This document shows positions 19,043 to 31,359 of a DNA stretch of 64,000 nt, piece after piece (position 1 is the first letter of the stretch; each line of letters opens with the position of its first letter). This DNA comes from Gammaproteobacteria bacterium. Its GTDB lineage: Bacteria > Pseudomonadota > Gammaproteobacteria > Chromatiales > Chromatiaceae. The notes under the pieces are model-generated. The model ran no database searches and was not told where the DNA came from. It saw only the letters and a program-made list of their open reading frames with translations. The translations under genes and the position numbers were made by a program. Location: NCBI GenBank assembly GCA_009929855.1, contig RZZN01000004.1, positions 1 to 64,000 of the forward strand. Direction: 5' to 3'.

Positions 19043-19690
19043 ATGCACCACGACCCGCTCGATCGCGTCATCGCGCTTGCCGGCATCTATCAATCCGTCC
19101 ATTGCGTCATGCGCGTCGCCCGCCTGGGCACGGCCGACACCGCCGCGATGGAGCCCTGCATCTACAGCCTGCTCCAGGTGGACGCGGATGACGTGAGCGC
19201 GGTGTTTGGCGCGCCGGGCGCCGTCGCGAGCGGCGCGCGCCAGATCATCGCCCAGTTGCTCGGGAAGCCCGATCGCAACCTGGAGCTGACCCGCTACGTG
19301 GTGCTCCTGATGCGACTGGAGCGCAGCTTGGCCAAGCGCCCCGACATGCTCGCGCGCATCGCCGCGGGGATCGCGGCGGCGCAGACCAAACAGGCACATT
19401 TCGCACTCTTGCACCCCAACATGCTCGCCCATCTCGCCGAGATCTACAGCGAGACGCTGAGTCAGCTCAAGCCACGCATCATCGTGCGGGGCGACCCATT
19501 GCATCTTCGCAATCCCGACAACCAGAATCGGGTGCGCGCCCTGCTGCTGGCCGGCATCCGCGCCGCGATGCTCTGGCGTCAGGTCGGCGGCACGCGTTGG
19601 CAGCTGCTCATGCAAGGACGCCGGATCCTCGCCGACGCCCGCCACTATCTCGACCTCGCCAGCCGCCATGAGACCGAGCCCCGCGGCTAG
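19043..19690 (+). CDS. hflD: HflD-family high-frequency lysogenization protein
   Basis: 215-residue helical protein matching HflD: DRVIALAGIYQSVHCVMRVARLG at the start, LLMRLERSLAKRPDML in the middle and VRALLLAGIRAAMLWRQVGG near the end. In E. coli it is membrane-associated and modulates lambda CII. It is normally found between mnmA and purB. Here purB lies downstream but acnA is inserted between them and no mnmA is seen upstream. GGAGGAG lies upstream of the ATG. Confidence 0.92.
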   Translation: MHHDPLDRVIALAGIYQSVHCVMRVARLGTADTAAMEPCIYSLLQVDADDVSAVFGAPGAVASGARQIIAQLLGKPDRNLELTRYVVLLMRLERSLAKRPDMLARIAAGIAAAQTKQAHFALLHPNMLAHLAEIYSETLSQLKPRIIVRGDPLHLRNPDNQNRVRALLLAGIRAAMLWRQVGGTRWQLLMQGRRILADARHYLDLASRHETEPRG

Positions 19691-19804
19691 GCCACTGGCG
19701 TGGACCGGCCATGGTCACACCGAATATTGCGGTGCAGCATATAGCGTCGCACGAGGGTGACCGTTAGAATCGGACGCAAGTTCATCCCGTACTTGGAGCC
19801 TTGC

Positions 19805-22465
19805 ATGACAAATAGTTTCGCCGCCAAAGCCACACTCGAGGTTGCTGGTCAGGACTACGAGATCTTTCGACTGGACGCCATCCCCGGCAGTCGTCGTCTA
19901 CCCTTCTCGCTGAAGATCCTCCTGGAGAACCTGCTGCGCAACGAGGACGGGGTCACGGTGACCCGCGGTGACATCGAGGAGCTCGCCCATTGGGATCCCA
20001 AGGCCGAGCCCTCGAAGGAGATCCAGTACCGCCCGGCACGCGTCCTGATGCAAGACTTCACCGGGGTGCCGGCGGTGGTCGATCTCGCGGCGATGCGCGA
20101 TGCCATGCAGGCACTCGGGGGTGACCCCTCCAAGATCAACCCGCTGCAGCCGGCCGAGCTGGTCATCGATCACTCGGTGCAGGTCGATCATTTCGGCTCG
20201 CCAGAGGCCTTCGCCCAGAACGCCGAGCTCGAGTTCGAGCGCAACCAGGAGCGTTACCAATTCCTCAAATGGGGTCAGAAGGCGCTGGACGGCTTCAAGG
20301 TGGTGCCGCCAGACACCGGCATCGTGCACCAGGTCAATATCGAGTACCTGTCGCGGGTGATCTTCCCCAACCCACTCGGTGATCGCACCCAGGCCTATTT
20401 CGACACCTGTGTCGGGACCGACTCACACACCACCATGGTCAACGGCATCGGGGTGCTCGGCTGGGGCGTGGGCGGCATCGAAGCGGAGGCGTCCATGCTG
20501 GGCCAGCCGGTCTCGATGCTGATTCCGAAGGTCGTCGGCTTCAAGCTGACCGGGACGCTGCGCGAAGGGGTGACCGCCACCGACCTGGTGCTGACCATCG
20601 TCGACATGCTGCGCAAGCATGGCGTGGTCGGTAAGTTCGTCGAGTTCTATGGGCCGGCGATCGCGACCCTGCCCATGGGCGAGCGCACCACCATCGCGAA
20701 CATGGGGCCGGAATATGGCGCCACCTGCGGGCTCTTCCCGATCGATCAGGTGACGCTCGACTATCTGCGCTTGACTGGACGGTCCGACTCGCAGATCGCC
20801 CTGGTCGAGGCCTATTGCAAGGCACAGGGGGTTTGGCACACCGCGGACGCGGACGCGGCCGATTATTCGGAGACACTCGCGTTGGATCTCGGTGATGTCG
20901 TGCCCTCGCTGGCCGGGCCCAAGCGTCCGCAGGACCGGGTGCCGCTCACCGCGATGGCGAGCCACTTCCCGGCGGCCCTCGCGGCGCTGAAGAAGGAGCG
21001 CAACCTTCCGGAGAAGGGACCGGCCAAGGCACTGATCGACGGCCAGGAGGTCGAGATCCGCGATGGCTCGATCGTGGTCGCGGCCATCACCTCGTGCACC
21101 AACACGTCCAACCCCAGCGTCATGCTGGCCGCCGGTCTGGTCGCCAAGAAGGCGGCGGCACTGGGTCTGAAGGCCGCGCCCTGGGTCAAGACCTCATTGG
21201 GGCCGGGCTCCATGGCGGTGACCCGTTATCTGGATCGGGCCGGTCTCACCGCGCCGCTGCAGGCTCTCGGTTTCCACAATGTCGGCTATGGCTGCACCGT
21301 CTGTATCGGCAATACGGGCCCCCTGCCCGCCCCGGTCTCCCAGGCGATCGCCGATCACGACCTCTGCGCCGTGTCCATCCTGTCGGGCAATCGTAATTTC
21401 GAGGGCCGCGTCCATGCCGAGGTGCGCATGAACTATCTGGCCAGCCCGCCACTGGTGGTCGCCTATGCGATCGCTGGCCGCATCGATCTCGACCCTCTTC
21501 AGGATCCACTGACCACGGCGCCGAATGGCCAACCCGTCTATCTCAAGGACATCTGGCCGACCCAAGAGGAGGTCAACCAGGCAATCGCGGAGCACGTCAC
21601 GGTTGCCGAGTTCTCGGCCGCCTATGCCGATGTCTATGGTGGCGACGCGCGTTGGCAGTCGCTCGACGTCGCCGCGAGTCAGACCTATGACTGGCCTGAC
21701 TCAACCTATATCCGCAAGCCACCCTATTTCGAGGGCATGACCCTGGAGGTCGAGGCCACGCCCGATATCATCGGCGCGCGCTGTCTCGCGCTGCTTGGCG
21801 ACTCCATCACCACCGACCATATCTCGCCGGCCGGATCGATCAAACCGAGCTCGCCGGCTGGGGCCTATCTGCTCGAAAAGGGTGTGCAGCCCAAGGACTT
21901 CAACAGCCTGGGCTCGCGGCGCGGCAATCACGAGGTGATGATGCGCGGGACCTTCGCCAACATCCGGCTGCGCAACCTGATGGCCCCTGGCACCGAGGGC
22001 GGGGTCACACTGCACCAGCCCAGCGGCGAGCAGCTCTCGATCTTCGACGCGGCCATGCGCTATCAGTCCGAGGGGACGCCAGTGATCGTCATCGCGGGCC
22101 AGGAGTACGGCTCGGGCTCATCGCGCGACTGGGCCGCCAAGGGACCACGACTGTTGGGCGTGCGCGCGGTCATCGCCGAGAGCTACGAGCGCATCCACCG
22201 ATCCAATCTGGTCGGCATGGGGATACTCCCGCTGGAATTCATGCCAGGGGATACCGCCCAATCGCTGGGGCTGACTGGTCGCGAGACCTTCGACATCATC
22301 GGACTCGATGATGCCCGAGCCAAACAGGTCGAGGTCCACGCCACGACACCCGAGGGCAAGGTCACGCGCTTCGACGCCAAGGTCAGGATCGACACCCCGA
22401 ACGAGGTCGACTACTACCGTCATGGCGGGATCCTGCACTATGTGCTGCGCCGACTCGCGGGCTGA
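19805..22465 (+). CDS. acnA: Aconitate hydratase A
   Basis: AcnA/IRP-type aconitase that interconverts citrate and isocitrate with a [4Fe-4S] cluster. Cluster cysteines are visible in [13 protein letters not shown] and [14 protein letters not shown], and the mobile C-terminal domain contains [15 protein letters not shown] and [13 protein letters not shown]. 886 residues is normal. I chose the ATG at 19805 ([11 protein letters not shown]), preceded by GGAG, rather than the ORF-track start 16 codons upstream. It is inserted between hflD and purB, with a long GC-rich inverted repeat just downstream. Confidence 0.97.
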   Translation: MTNSFAAKATLEVAGQDYEIFRLDAIPGSRRLPFSLKILLENLLRNEDGVTVTRGDIEELAHWDPKAEPSKEIQYRPARVLMQDFTGVPAVVDLAAMRDAMQALGGDPSKINPLQPAELVIDHSVQVDHFGSPEAFAQNAELEFERNQERYQFLKWGQKALDGFKVVPPDTGIVHQVNIEYLSRVIFPNPLGDRTQAYFDTCVGTDSHTTMVNGIGVLGWGVGGIEAEASMLGQPVSMLIPKVVGFKLTGTLREGVTATDLVLTIVDMLRKHGVVGKFVEFYGPAIATLPMGERTTIANMGPEYGATCGLFPIDQVTLDYLRLTGRSDSQIALVEAYCKAQGVWHTADADAADYSETLALDLGDVVPSLAGPKRPQDRVPLTAMASHFPAALAALKKERNLPEKGPAKALIDGQEVEIRDGSIVVAAITSCTNTSNPSVMLAAGLVAKKAAALGLKAAPWVKTSLGPGSMAVTRYLDRAGLTAPLQALGFHNVGYGCTVCIGNTGPLPAPVSQAIADHDLCAVSILSGNRNFEGRVHAEVRMNYLASPPLVVAYAIAGRIDLDPLQDPLTTAPNGQPVYLKDIWPTQEEVNQAIAEHVTVAEFSAAYADVYGGDARWQSLDVAASQTYDWPDSTYIRKPPYFEGMTLEVEATPDIIGARCLALLGDSITTDHISPAGSIKPSSPAGAYLLEKGVQPKDFNSLGSRRGNHEVMMRGTFANIRLRNLMAPGTEGGVTLHQPSGEQLSIFDAAMRYQSEGTPVIVIAGQEYGSGSSRDWAAKGPRLLGVRAVIAESYERIHRSNLVGMGILPLEFMPGDTAQSLGLTGRETFDIIGLDDARAKQVEVHATTPEGKVTRFDAKVRIDTPNEVDYYRHGGILHYVLRRLAG

Positions 22466-23977
<1,512 letters not shown>

Positions 23978-24349
23978 GTGTGAGAGGGCCTGCGCCTGCG
24001 ATTCGGCTCATATCTGCACAGCTGGGGCTGAAGCGGGCGCGAGACTCGCGCGAAAACCAACTCGGATGGGAATGGTCACGTGCGACCGCGCTGGGCGATC
24101 ACGCCCAATCGACGGACATCGGAAAGGGAGATAGAGATGCGATGGACAGCGGAGAAGGAGATAAAGGCCGTCCACGCCAAGCTATGAACGGCCATCCGAT
24201 AAGCCCCGATCGGGGGGTGAGGCTTACTGGACCTGGTTGCGCCGGCGCACGGCGCGTCGGCGCTCGGCTGAGATCAGGCCGGGAACGTCATCCTGTTGGA
24301 ATCCGCGTGCGGCCGCTCGCGCGCGAGCGGGACGCCCCGGTCATGGATG
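23978..24349. other. Convergent intergenic region between purB and the OmpA-family gene
   Basis: About 370 bases between two converging genes. A palindrome CCCCGATCGGGG lies within a larger imperfect dyad (AAGCCCCGATCGGGGGGTGAGGCTT) near 24200-24230, a candidate terminator without a T-run. The 131-residue plus-strand ORF here has unconvincing composition, and nothing else is evident. Confidence 0.4.
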
Positions 24350-24922
24350 TCAGCGATTCTCGTACTCGGCGTTGATCACGACACGGCGCTGTTGGACCGA
24401 GAAGGGATCAAAGTCCGGGAGCAGGTCACGCTTGCCGCGGCTCTCGACCGAAACGATGTCGCTCGCGGGAATACCCTGGTTGACCATGTAGTCGCGAATC
24501 GTCTGCGCGCGACGCATGCCGAGGGCCATGTTGTACTCATCCGAGCCCTTGGCATCGGTGTGACCGACCAGCGCGATCTCCTCGCGGGTCGGCGTCGTCT
24601 TGACCTGGGCGATATAGTCGTCGAGACGGCGCAGCTCGTTGTCGTTGACGACGTTCTCGAGCCGATACTTGTCGAATTCGAAGTTCAGTCGAACGGTGAA
24701 TTCCTTCGGCACGGCCGCCACCGCTGGCGCGCAGGGCTCGAGGCCGCCAGGTCCATGGATGCTCTGCCAGCACTCGCCGTAGCCGGTGACCCAACCGGTC
24801 CCCTCAGGCTGGGCCGACCAGAAGTGCTCGTAGTTGTAGTCGGCCAGGGCGACCAGCGGAGAGGCCAGTGACGCAGCCATCGCGAGCGCTGCCAAGCGTG
24901 AGGTCTTTTTCTGTTTGCGCAT
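24350..24922 (-). CDS. OmpA-family peptidoglycan-associated protein
   Basis: 190-residue exported protein. The signal peptide (MRKQKKTSRL then a hydrophobic stretch ending LVALA) is probably cleaved after residue 27. A short aromatic region follows, then a C-terminal OmpA-like peptidoglycan-binding domain (residues ~75-185: NFEFDKYRL..., LVGHTDAKGSDEYNMALGMRRAQTIRDYM). There is no beta-barrel, so it is periplasmic or loosely attached rather than porin-like. I chose the ATG at 24922 with AGGT upstream. Two cysteines flank the linker (GECW, EPCAP) and may form a disulfide. Confidence 0.88.
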   Translation of the reverse strand: MRKQKKTSRLAALAMAASLASPLVALADYNYEHFWSAQPEGTGWVTGYGECWQSIHGPGGLEPCAPAVAAVPKEFTVRLNFEFDKYRLENVVNDNELRRLDDYIAQVKTTPTREEIALVGHTDAKGSDEYNMALGMRRAQTIRDYMVNQGIPASDIVSVESRGKRDLLPDFDPFSVQQRRVVINAEYENR

Positions 24923-25359
24923 CTTTACTTTACCTATTGAGGTGGGTGGATGATGATTCGATCTCGGCCGTCGACCGACGTTGGACGACATGTCAGTAAA
25001 AAACAACAGCGTCTTGGTTTAATCGCTCGTTCGCCGTAAGTCCGCACCCATCATCGGTCGTCACCGGTCGTTTATCAAGCTCGACATGGACCGACAGACC
25101 GCACTGAGGACAACAGTATTTTAGCCTACAACAGGAACAAAAGCGCAACTTTTTTCAGCCCGCGATACATATTTGCAACGACCAGCACCTTAGATACCAC
25201 AAGCGGCCTGTTCAAAGAGGCTCCATGCCAGCCCGAGTGGCGCGGGAATGACACTTGAGCCGAGCGCGCCGGTACGCGGCACACCATCGAGCCGGTGCCA
25301 GCGCGCACGTTGGGGATGGCGAGACGCGCGCTCGGTCGGGCCAGACCCGAGGCGGCGCA
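24923..25359. other. Intergenic region upstream of the OmpA-family gene
   Basis: 437 bases, partly AT-rich (around 25110-25190) compared with the surrounding sequence, without a credible gene. The AT-rich section is the likely promoter region of the OmpA-family gene; TAAAAT on the minus strand (plus-strand ATTTTA at 25118-25123) is a possible -10, but no clear -35 stands at standard spacing. Confidence 0.4.
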
Positions 25360-26343
25360 TCAGATCTCGGCGACCACCTTGTCATAGAATGACAGAAAGT
25401 CGTCCGGGGTCGCGCCCTCGCGCCATTCGATCGCCGCGCGCGGGTGCTGATTGAGCTGTCCAGTGATGTTGTAGGGGATGGACGGACCCCAATCGAGCGT
25501 CTGACGGAGCGGCAACAGATGGTGCTGAATGACCTCGATGATCGGGCGGACGTTGAACTTTGGATTGCGCAGGAAGCCCAGCAAGAGCTCGGTGTGACAA
25601 TTGCCGGCACCCCGGCCAAAACCAAAGATCGTCGAATCGACACGATTGCAACCCAGGATGATCGCCTCGATGGTATTGGCGAACGCCAACTGAAGGTTGT
25701 TGTGGGCATGGATTCCGATCTCCATGCCCGTCCCCTTCAGTGCATCACTGTATTTGTGATAGAGCCGGTCGACCTGCTCGCGATAGAGATAACCGAAGCT
25801 GTCGACGATCACCATGGTGCTCGCCGGTGTCGTGGCGATCGCCTCGAGCACGGTATCGATCTCGGCCTCGGTGAGATTGGAGACCGCCATGAGGTTCGCG
25901 GTCGTCTCGTAGCCCAGCTCGGTGGCGTGGCGAATCATGTCGACCGCCTCCGAGACCTGATGGGCATAGAAGGCGACACGGATCATCGAGAGCACACTCT
26001 CGCTGGCAGGATCGAGCTGGGTCTGCCAGTCGCTCTTGCCTGCATCGGCCATGGCCGCGAGCTTCAAGCCGCTCGTCGCGGGATCATGATCACCGACGAT
26101 ACGACGCAGATCCGATTCATCGCAGTGCCGCCAAGGGCCGAACTTGTCCCGCGGAAAGATCCGCGGAGAATTCTTGTAGCCGATCTCCATGTAATCGATA
26201 CCCGCGGCAAGGCAGGCCCGATAGAGCGCGGAGACGAGCGCGTCGCTGAACTGGTGGGCATTGACGAGCCCACCGTCACGAACGGTGCAATCGAGCACCT
26301 TCAGCTCGGGGCGATAGGTGATCCAGGGGGCCTTGTTGGACAT
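25360..26343 (-). CDS. HMGL-like (DRE-TIM metallolyase) aldolase
   Basis: 327-residue TIM-barrel lyase. The signature VLDCTVRDGGLVN near residue 15 carries the D-x-x-R-D metal/acid motif, and GIHAHNNLQLAFAN carries the H-x-H metal ligands. FGFGRGAGNCHTELLL resembles 4-hydroxy-2-oxovalerate aldolases (DmpG type). The start ATG reads MSNKAPWITYRPELKVLD. The substrate is not determinable; DmpG partners such as the acylating dehydrogenase are absent, so it is not an aromatic-degradation operon. It lies 115 bases behind the FixJ-like regulator on the same strand. Confidence 0.82.
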   Translation of the reverse strand: MSNKAPWITYRPELKVLDCTVRDGGLVNAHQFSDALVSALYRACLAAGIDYMEIGYKNSPRIFPRDKFGPWRHCDESDLRRIVGDHDPATSGLKLAAMADAGKSDWQTQLDPASESVLSMIRVAFYAHQVSEAVDMIRHATELGYETTANLMAVSNLTEAEIDTVLEAIATTPASTMVIVDSFGYLYREQVDRLYHKYSDALKGTGMEIGIHAHNNLQLAFANTIEAIILGCNRVDSTIFGFGRGAGNCHTELLLGFLRNPKFNVRPIIEVIQHHLLPLRQTLDWGPSIPYNITGQLNQHPRAAIEWREGATPDDFLSFYDKVVAEI

Positions 26344-26458
26344 CGATTCAGTCTCCTGAGAATCAAGATTGATCGCGCATTGTGCTGCGCTCGCGGCTTG
26401 CGAGCAAACCCCATTCGACAGAGGGTCCCGGTCGGTGTCGCGCGAGGTCGGCGTGTGC

Positions 26459-27082
26459 TCAGCGCGGCCCCTCGTCGGGCGCCACCGTGAGCGCCATGCG
26501 TACCAGTTCGGCGAGTGAATCGGCCCGCATCTTCTCCATGACGCGCGCGCGATGGGCCTCGACCGTCTTGGCACTGACACCAAGCGCGGCGGCGATATCC
26601 TTGTTCGACTTGCCGTCGGTCACCATCGCCATGACCTCGTGTTCGCGCGGGGTCAGCTGAGCGAGACGCGCCGCAATCTCGGCGCGCGCCGCCCGATTGG
26701 CGCGATGGCGCTCATCAGACTCGAGCGCTCGGCGGATACTGCGCAGCAGATCCTCGTCATGGAAGGGCTTCTCGATGAAATCGACGGCACCAGACTTCAT
26801 CGCCTTCACCGCCATTGGCACATCCCCGTGCCCGGTGATGATGATGACAGGTATCCGATAACCCGCCTGTTCCAAGTGTGCTTGCAGCTCCAGCCCGCTC
26901 ATCCCCGGCATGCGCACATCGAGCAACAGACAACCGGCGCGCCCTGGGTAGTAGCCGGCCAGGAAGTCGGCGGCGGATTCATAGGTCCGCACTGACATGC
27001 CAGTGGATTCGATCAGCCACTGCAGCGAGGTCCTCATGGCTTGGTCATCATCGACGACGAAAACGGTGGATTCATTGGTCAT
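26459..27082 (-). CDS. FixJ-family response regulator
   Basis: 207-residue transcription factor. The receiver domain (residues 5-120) has the acidic pocket VVDDDQ, phosphoacceptor LLLDVRMPG and switch Lys in FIEKPFHDED. A LuxR/FixJ-type helix-turn-helix follows (LTPREHEVMAMVTDGKSNKDIAAALGVSAKTVEAHRARVMEKM). The ATG overlaps the kinase stop as ATGA, so the two proteins are made together. Targets are unknown; the aldolase downstream may be in the same operon. Confidence 0.93.
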   Translation of the reverse strand: MTNESTVFVVDDDQAMRTSLQWLIESTGMSVRTYESAADFLAGYYPGRAGCLLLDVRMPGMSGLELQAHLEQAGYRIPVIIITGHGDVPMAVKAMKSGAVDFIEKPFHDEDLLRSIRRALESDERHRANRAARAEIAARLAQLTPREHEVMAMVTDGKSNKDIAAALGVSAKTVEAHRARVMEKMRADSLAELVRMALTVAPDEGPR

Positions 27083-29670
27083 GTCAGATTCTCCAGCGGC
27101 TCGCCCTCCAGCGCCTCGGACGAGGTGGCCTCGGCCAGTGGGAGCGAGACATAAAAGGTCGACCCGACTCCGAGCTCGGATTCGGCCCACACGCGCCCCT
27201 CGTGATTTTCCACGATCGTTTGGCTGATGGCCAAGCCCATGCCCATCCCCCCCTCCTTGGTCGTGAAGAAGGGATGGAAGAGCCGTTGGAAACGCTCGGC
27301 GCTCATGCCGACGCCCCAATCGCGAACCGCGACCAGGGCTTGACCGGCCAGTACGCTGGTGCTGATCGACAGGTGACGACGCTCAGCGTCGATGTCCTGG
27401 AGGGCGTCGATCGCGTTGCGCACGAGATTGAGTAGGACCTGCTCGATCTGGACCAGATCGACATGGACCATGATCGGGCTGGGGCGCAGATCCAGCTCGA
27501 TCTGGAGTCCAATGCGGCTGGTCTCCAGCTCGATGAAGGAGCAGACCTCGCGCACCAGGTGATTGAGATCGACATCGGCACGACTGGGTGGCTGTTTCCC
27601 GACCAGGGCACGCAGCCGACGGATGATCTCGCTCGCGCGCTGCGCCTGCGCCGTGATCTGTCCCATGGCCCCGACCAGCTCACCAATGTTGGGGTTGAGG
27701 CTCTGCAATCGGCGACTACAGCCATTGGCATAGTTGACGATCGCCGAGAGCGGCTGATTGAGCTCATGGGCGATCCCGGTGGCCATCTCACCCATGGTGC
27801 TGAGCCGGCAGACATGGACGAGCTCGGCCTGATGCTGGCGCGCCTCTTGCTCGGCACGACGCACCGCCGTGGTCTCGCGCGCATAGATGTTGAGGTAACC
27901 CAAATCACGGATCGGCGCGAACAGGAGCGAATAGACCTGACCGGCCACCTCCAGCTCGCGCTCGCGGGGCGCGCCGGTCTCCAGCGCCTGGATGACCTCC
28001 TCCATCCAGGCATCCGGCAATCGGTCACCCGGCTCAGCCTCCCAAGCCAGCAACAGTGGGCGGCTGGTCCGGTTGGCATACACGATGACCCCAGTATCGG
28101 TCACGCGCAGGATGGGATTGGGGCTTTCACTGACAAAGCGCGCGAGACTCTTGATCTCCTGCTCGCTCTGCTTGCGCGCGGTGATATCGTGGATGTAGAG
28201 GGTCACGAAGCGCTCAGCCTCCAGATCGATCGGGACGATCGAGAGCTCGACTGGAATCTCGGCATCCTCCTGCCCTCTGGCGACCAGCTCCCCCCGCCCC
28301 TGTGGCTCACGGTATCTGTGGCGCGAGCGATCGAGCAGGCGCTGGAAGGCCGGACGCGCGATCTCGGGTAAACAATGCTCCGCGAACACGAGCCCATGCG
28401 CGGCCCGCCGCTCGATGCCGAACATCCGCTCGGCGGCCGGATTGAACTCGATGATCCGCCCCGCCTGGTCGAGCGTCACCACGGCATCGAGCGAGGCCTC
28501 CATGACCGCGGCCTTGAGCGCCTCGCTCTCACGCATCTCGGCCTGATGGCGCATGCTCATCTCCTCGCGCGCCTTCAGCACCAACTGGGTGAAATGCTGG
28601 ATCCATTCCTCGAGGAGCAGCAGCTGGTTGCCGGCGCGTTGGAAGCCTGGCTCGGGGATGCCCAGCGCGCGCTGGGAGAAGCGGGTCATCCGTTTGAGCA
28701 CGGCATTGAGTCGCGATGACACCAAATAGATGAGCGCGGTGAACACCAAGACGAAGACCACGGCCGCGATCCCTCGTTGACGACGCTCGAAGATCCGGAC
28801 ATGCCGCGACATCTTCTCGACCGCGCTGTGCGGAACGAAGGTCGCGAACAATACGTGTGACTCGACCCCCTCGTACTCGGGCAATGACTGGGAGGTGATC
28901 AGAAAGCGCCGTGCCAGCTCGGTGAGATGGCTGCCTGGCTCGAGGCTGTTGGAATCGACACTCGCGATGATCCGCTGATCATCTCCATCGACCAAGGCCA
29001 CCGCCGCACGCTCGACCACAAGACCTCGTTGCGAAGAGGCGAGAAACGCATCATCGATCGGCACCAGCACCACCAGGTAGCCCATCGCATATCCGCCGGC
29101 ATCCTCAATGGCATCAGTGCTCAACAGATAGATTCGCTCATCGAGTCGCTCGATGACCGAGCGGACCTCGCGGACATCGAGCAGCCGCTGCGAGACTTGG
29201 GAGGAGATCTCCGCAGGCAGGGCATCCGCGCCGGACTGGAAGATCTCGCGAATCCGGCCGCGTTGGTCGGTCAGCAGGATATGACTCGGGGCGGTGAGTG
29301 GCTGCCGATCGAAGAAATCGGACAACCATTGAGGCTGGAAGTCGGTGTAGATGATGGGTTCAAGCACATCATCCTCGAACCAGAAGAGCGGCTCCAGATA
29401 CGCGGCGAGCTGGCGATGGTTGGCTAGGAGCCGAGTGGTCGCGGCATAGTTGGAAAGATAACGGTCGAACCGGATCAGACTCTCTCGGGCACGCTGCTCG
29501 AGCTGTGCCTGAAGCTCCTGATCGAAGATCTTCGCCACCTGACGCCCCTGGACCTGATCCAACAGCGCCCACACCGCGACCCCGACGGCCAGGCCGATCA
29601 AGATCGCGATCAGCGGCATGGGCACATGACGCAAGAGCCGAAACAGGATGGACTTGACAGAGATTTGCAT
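27079..29670 (-). CDS. PAS-containing sensor histidine kinase (FixL-like)
   Basis: 863-residue membrane sensor. TM1 at ~15-35 (MPLIAILIGLAVGVAVWAL), a periplasmic sensory domain to ~290 and TM2 at ~295-315 (GIAAVVFVLVFTALIYLV) are followed by two PAS domains (the first near SLDAVVTLDQAGRIIEFNPAAERMFG). The transmitter has phospho-His in TGIAHELNQPLSAIVNYANG, N box LLNLVRNAIDAL and G boxes VRDWGVGMS and GGMGMGLAISQ. The architecture resembles FixL/DctB/TtrS-type kinases. No heme-ligand signature was identified, so oxygen sensing is not claimed. Confidence 0.9.
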   Translation of the reverse strand: MQISVKSILFRLLRHVPMPLIAILIGLAVGVAVWALLDQVQGRQVAKIFDQELQAQLEQRARESLIRFDRYLSNYAATTRLLANHRQLAAYLEPLFWFEDDVLEPIIYTDFQPQWLSDFFDRQPLTAPSHILLTDQRGRIREIFQSGADALPAEISSQVSQRLLDVREVRSVIERLDERIYLLSTDAIEDAGGYAMGYLVVLVPIDDAFLASSQRGLVVERAAVALVDGDDQRIIASVDSNSLEPGSHLTELARRFLITSQSLPEYEGVESHVLFATFVPHSAVEKMSRHVRIFERRQRGIAAVVFVLVFTALIYLVSSRLNAVLKRMTRFSQRALGIPEPGFQRAGNQLLLLEEWIQHFTQLVLKAREEMSMRHQAEMRESEALKAAVMEASLDAVVTLDQAGRIIEFNPAAERMFGIERRAAHGLVFAEHCLPEIARPAFQRLLDRSRHRYREPQGRGELVARGQEDAEIPVELSIVPIDLEAERFVTLYIHDITARKQSEQEIKSLARFVSESPNPILRVTDTGVIVYANRTSRPLLLAWEAEPGDRLPDAWMEEVIQALETGAPRERELEVAGQVYSLLFAPIRDLGYLNIYARETTAVRRAEQEARQHQAELVHVCRLSTMGEMATGIAHELNQPLSAIVNYANGCSRRLQSLNPNIGELVGAMGQITAQAQRASEIIRRLRALVGKQPPSRADVDLNHLVREVCSFIELETSRIGLQIELDLRPSPIMVHVDLVQIEQVLLNLVRNAIDALQDIDAERRHLSISTSVLAGQALVAVRDWGVGMSAERFQRLFHPFFTTKEGGMGMGLAISQTIVENHEGRVWAESELGVGSTFYVSLPLAEATSSEALEGEPLENLT

Positions 29671-29762
29671 GGGTTTCTGCTAAGCTGTGACCCGGCCGTG
29701 GAGTCTCCCGCCCGGCCCCTGCACACCCGGCCTAAGACGATCGTTTCTATCGGACCCAGATC

Positions 29763-30278
29763 ATGGACTTCGACATCAGTCTTGCCAAGGTTCCCTCGCT
29801 GGGGCGGCGCATCGGCGCGCTCCTCTATGACAGCACGCTGTTGCTCGGTGTTCTGATCCTGGCCCTGATGCTGGTCGTCATCCCCTATGGTCTGCTCACC
29901 GGCACCACGCCCGACGGGCACCCAGTGTCACTGCTCCTGATGCGACTCTACCTGCTCGGGATCATCGGTGGGTTCTATGTCTTCTTCTGGAGCCGCGGCG
30001 GGCAGACGCTCGGCATGCGCGCCTGGCGTTTCCGCGTCATCCGCGATGACGGGACCAACCTGAGCGGACGGGATGCGCTGAGGCGTCTCGGCTGGGCGAC
30101 CCTGAGCCTAGCGCCGGCAGGGATTGGTCTATGGTGGAGTCTGATCGATCGCGATGGACTCGCCTGGCATGACCGACGCTCCCGAACCCGGCTGGTCATG
30201 TTGCAACGCCAGAGCGCCACCACGACTGGAGGCACGCCCCGCCGGTCCGGCGGATCGACCGCGTCGGCGGACACCTGA
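29763..30278 (+). CDS. RDD-family membrane protein
   Basis: 171-residue inner-membrane protein with the RDD arrangement: GRRIGALLYDSTLLLGVLIL (conserved R and D in helix 1), a second helix YLLGIIGGFYVFFWSRGGQTLGMRAWRFRV, and a third segment ending SLIDRDGLAWHDRRSRTRLV. Function in the family is ill-defined, with transport roles proposed. The C-terminal 25 residues are a low-complexity Thr/Gly/Ser tail. It is divergent from the sensor kinase and convergent with lipA. Confidence 0.88.
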   Translation: MDFDISLAKVPSLGRRIGALLYDSTLLLGVLILALMLVVIPYGLLTGTTPDGHPVSLLLMRLYLLGIIGGFYVFFWSRGGQTLGMRAWRFRVIRDDGTNLSGRDALRRLGWATLSLAPAGIGLWWSLIDRDGLAWHDRRSRTRLVMLQRQSATTTGGTPRRSGGSTASADT

Positions 30279-30297
30279 ATCCCCGTCAGCCGGCTGG

Positions 30298-31290
30298 TCA
30301 AGTCGGCGAGTGGCCGCTCTTCTGCAGTGCGTGAGCCTGCCGATCGGCATGATAGGACGAGCGCACCAGGGGAGCACTGGCCACGCTGGCAAATCCCATG
30401 GACTCGGCCAGGTGGCGCAGTGCATCGAACTCATCCGGCGTCCAGTAGCGTTGAACCGGGTAATGCTCGCGGCTCGGCTGGAGATACTGGCCCAACGTCA
30501 ACATGTCGCACGCATGATCACGCAGGTCGCTGAGTGTTTCCTCGACTTCCTGGATGGTCTCGCCAAGACCGAGCATGAGTCCCGACTTGGTCGGGACGCT
30601 CGGATGTGCCGCCTTGAACGCGCTCAAGAGATTCAGTGAGCCGGCATAATCGGCACCTGGTCGCGCCCGTGGATAGAGTCGCGGAACGGTCTCGAGGTTA
30701 TGGTTGAAGACATCCGGCTTGGCCATGTCGATGAATTGCTCGATGGCGAGCGCCGCGCGACCGCGAAAATCAGGCACCAGCACCTCGATCCTGATACGCG
30801 GCGAGCGGGCTCGAATCGCGCGCAAGCAGGCGGCAAAATGACCCGCCCCACCATCGCGCAGATCATCCCGGTCGACCGAGGTCACCACCACGTAACTCAG
30901 ATCCATGGCCGCGATCGACTCGGCGAGACGCCGCGGCTCGTCAGGATCGGGCGGCAGTGGTCGACCGTGCGCGACATCGCAGAACGGACAGCGCCGAGTG
31001 CAGATGTCGCCTAGGATCATTAAGGTCGCCGTGCCGTGACTGAAGCACTCCCCAAGATTTGGGCACATGGCCTCCTCACAGACGGTCACTAGACCACGTT
31101 CGCGCAGCAAGCGTTTGATGCGGGTCACGCCTTCGCCGACCGGGGCACGAGCACGGATCCAGTCGGGCTTACGCTGGATGGCCGGCGCCGGTTCGATCTT
31201 GATCGGAATGCGCGAGACCTTGTCTGATCCGCGTTGGTGGGTCTCGGGCGTCGCGCGTGACGGCGCGGTGAGACGATCCTCAGAGGTCAT
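30298..31290 (-). CDS. lipA: Lipoyl synthase
   Basis: Radical-SAM enzyme that inserts two sulfurs into octanoyl groups on lipoyl domains. Both cluster motifs are visible: the auxiliary [12 protein letters not shown] and the radical-SAM CTRRCPFC. 330 residues from the ATG at 31290 (MTSEDRLT), normal for LipA. No lipB is adjacent, so the gene is separated from its frequent partner. It follows idi on the minus strand and may be reached by readthrough from the photosynthesis cluster. Confidence 0.96.
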   Translation of the reverse strand: MTSEDRLTAPSRATPETHQRGSDKVSRIPIKIEPAPAIQRKPDWIRARAPVGEGVTRIKRLLRERGLVTVCEEAMCPNLGECFSHGTATLMILGDICTRRCPFCDVAHGRPLPPDPDEPRRLAESIAAMDLSYVVVTSVDRDDLRDGGAGHFAACLRAIRARSPRIRIEVLVPDFRGRAALAIEQFIDMAKPDVFNHNLETVPRLYPRARPGADYAGSLNLLSAFKAAHPSVPTKSGLMLGLGETIQEVEETLSDLRDHACDMLTLGQYLQPSREHYPVQRYWTPDEFDALRHLAESMGFASVASAPLVRSSYHADRQAHALQKSGHSPT

Positions 31291-31359
31291 GATCGCGAAT
31301 GTCCATGGTGCGGCCAGTACAATGTCTCGATGGCGAATCTTCGACACCCGATGTTGGTG

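Noticed and set aside
23980-24375. 131-residue ORF between purB and the OmpA-family gene
   Set aside because: Arg/Pro/Gly-rich composition, no motif, and it runs into the converging gene.
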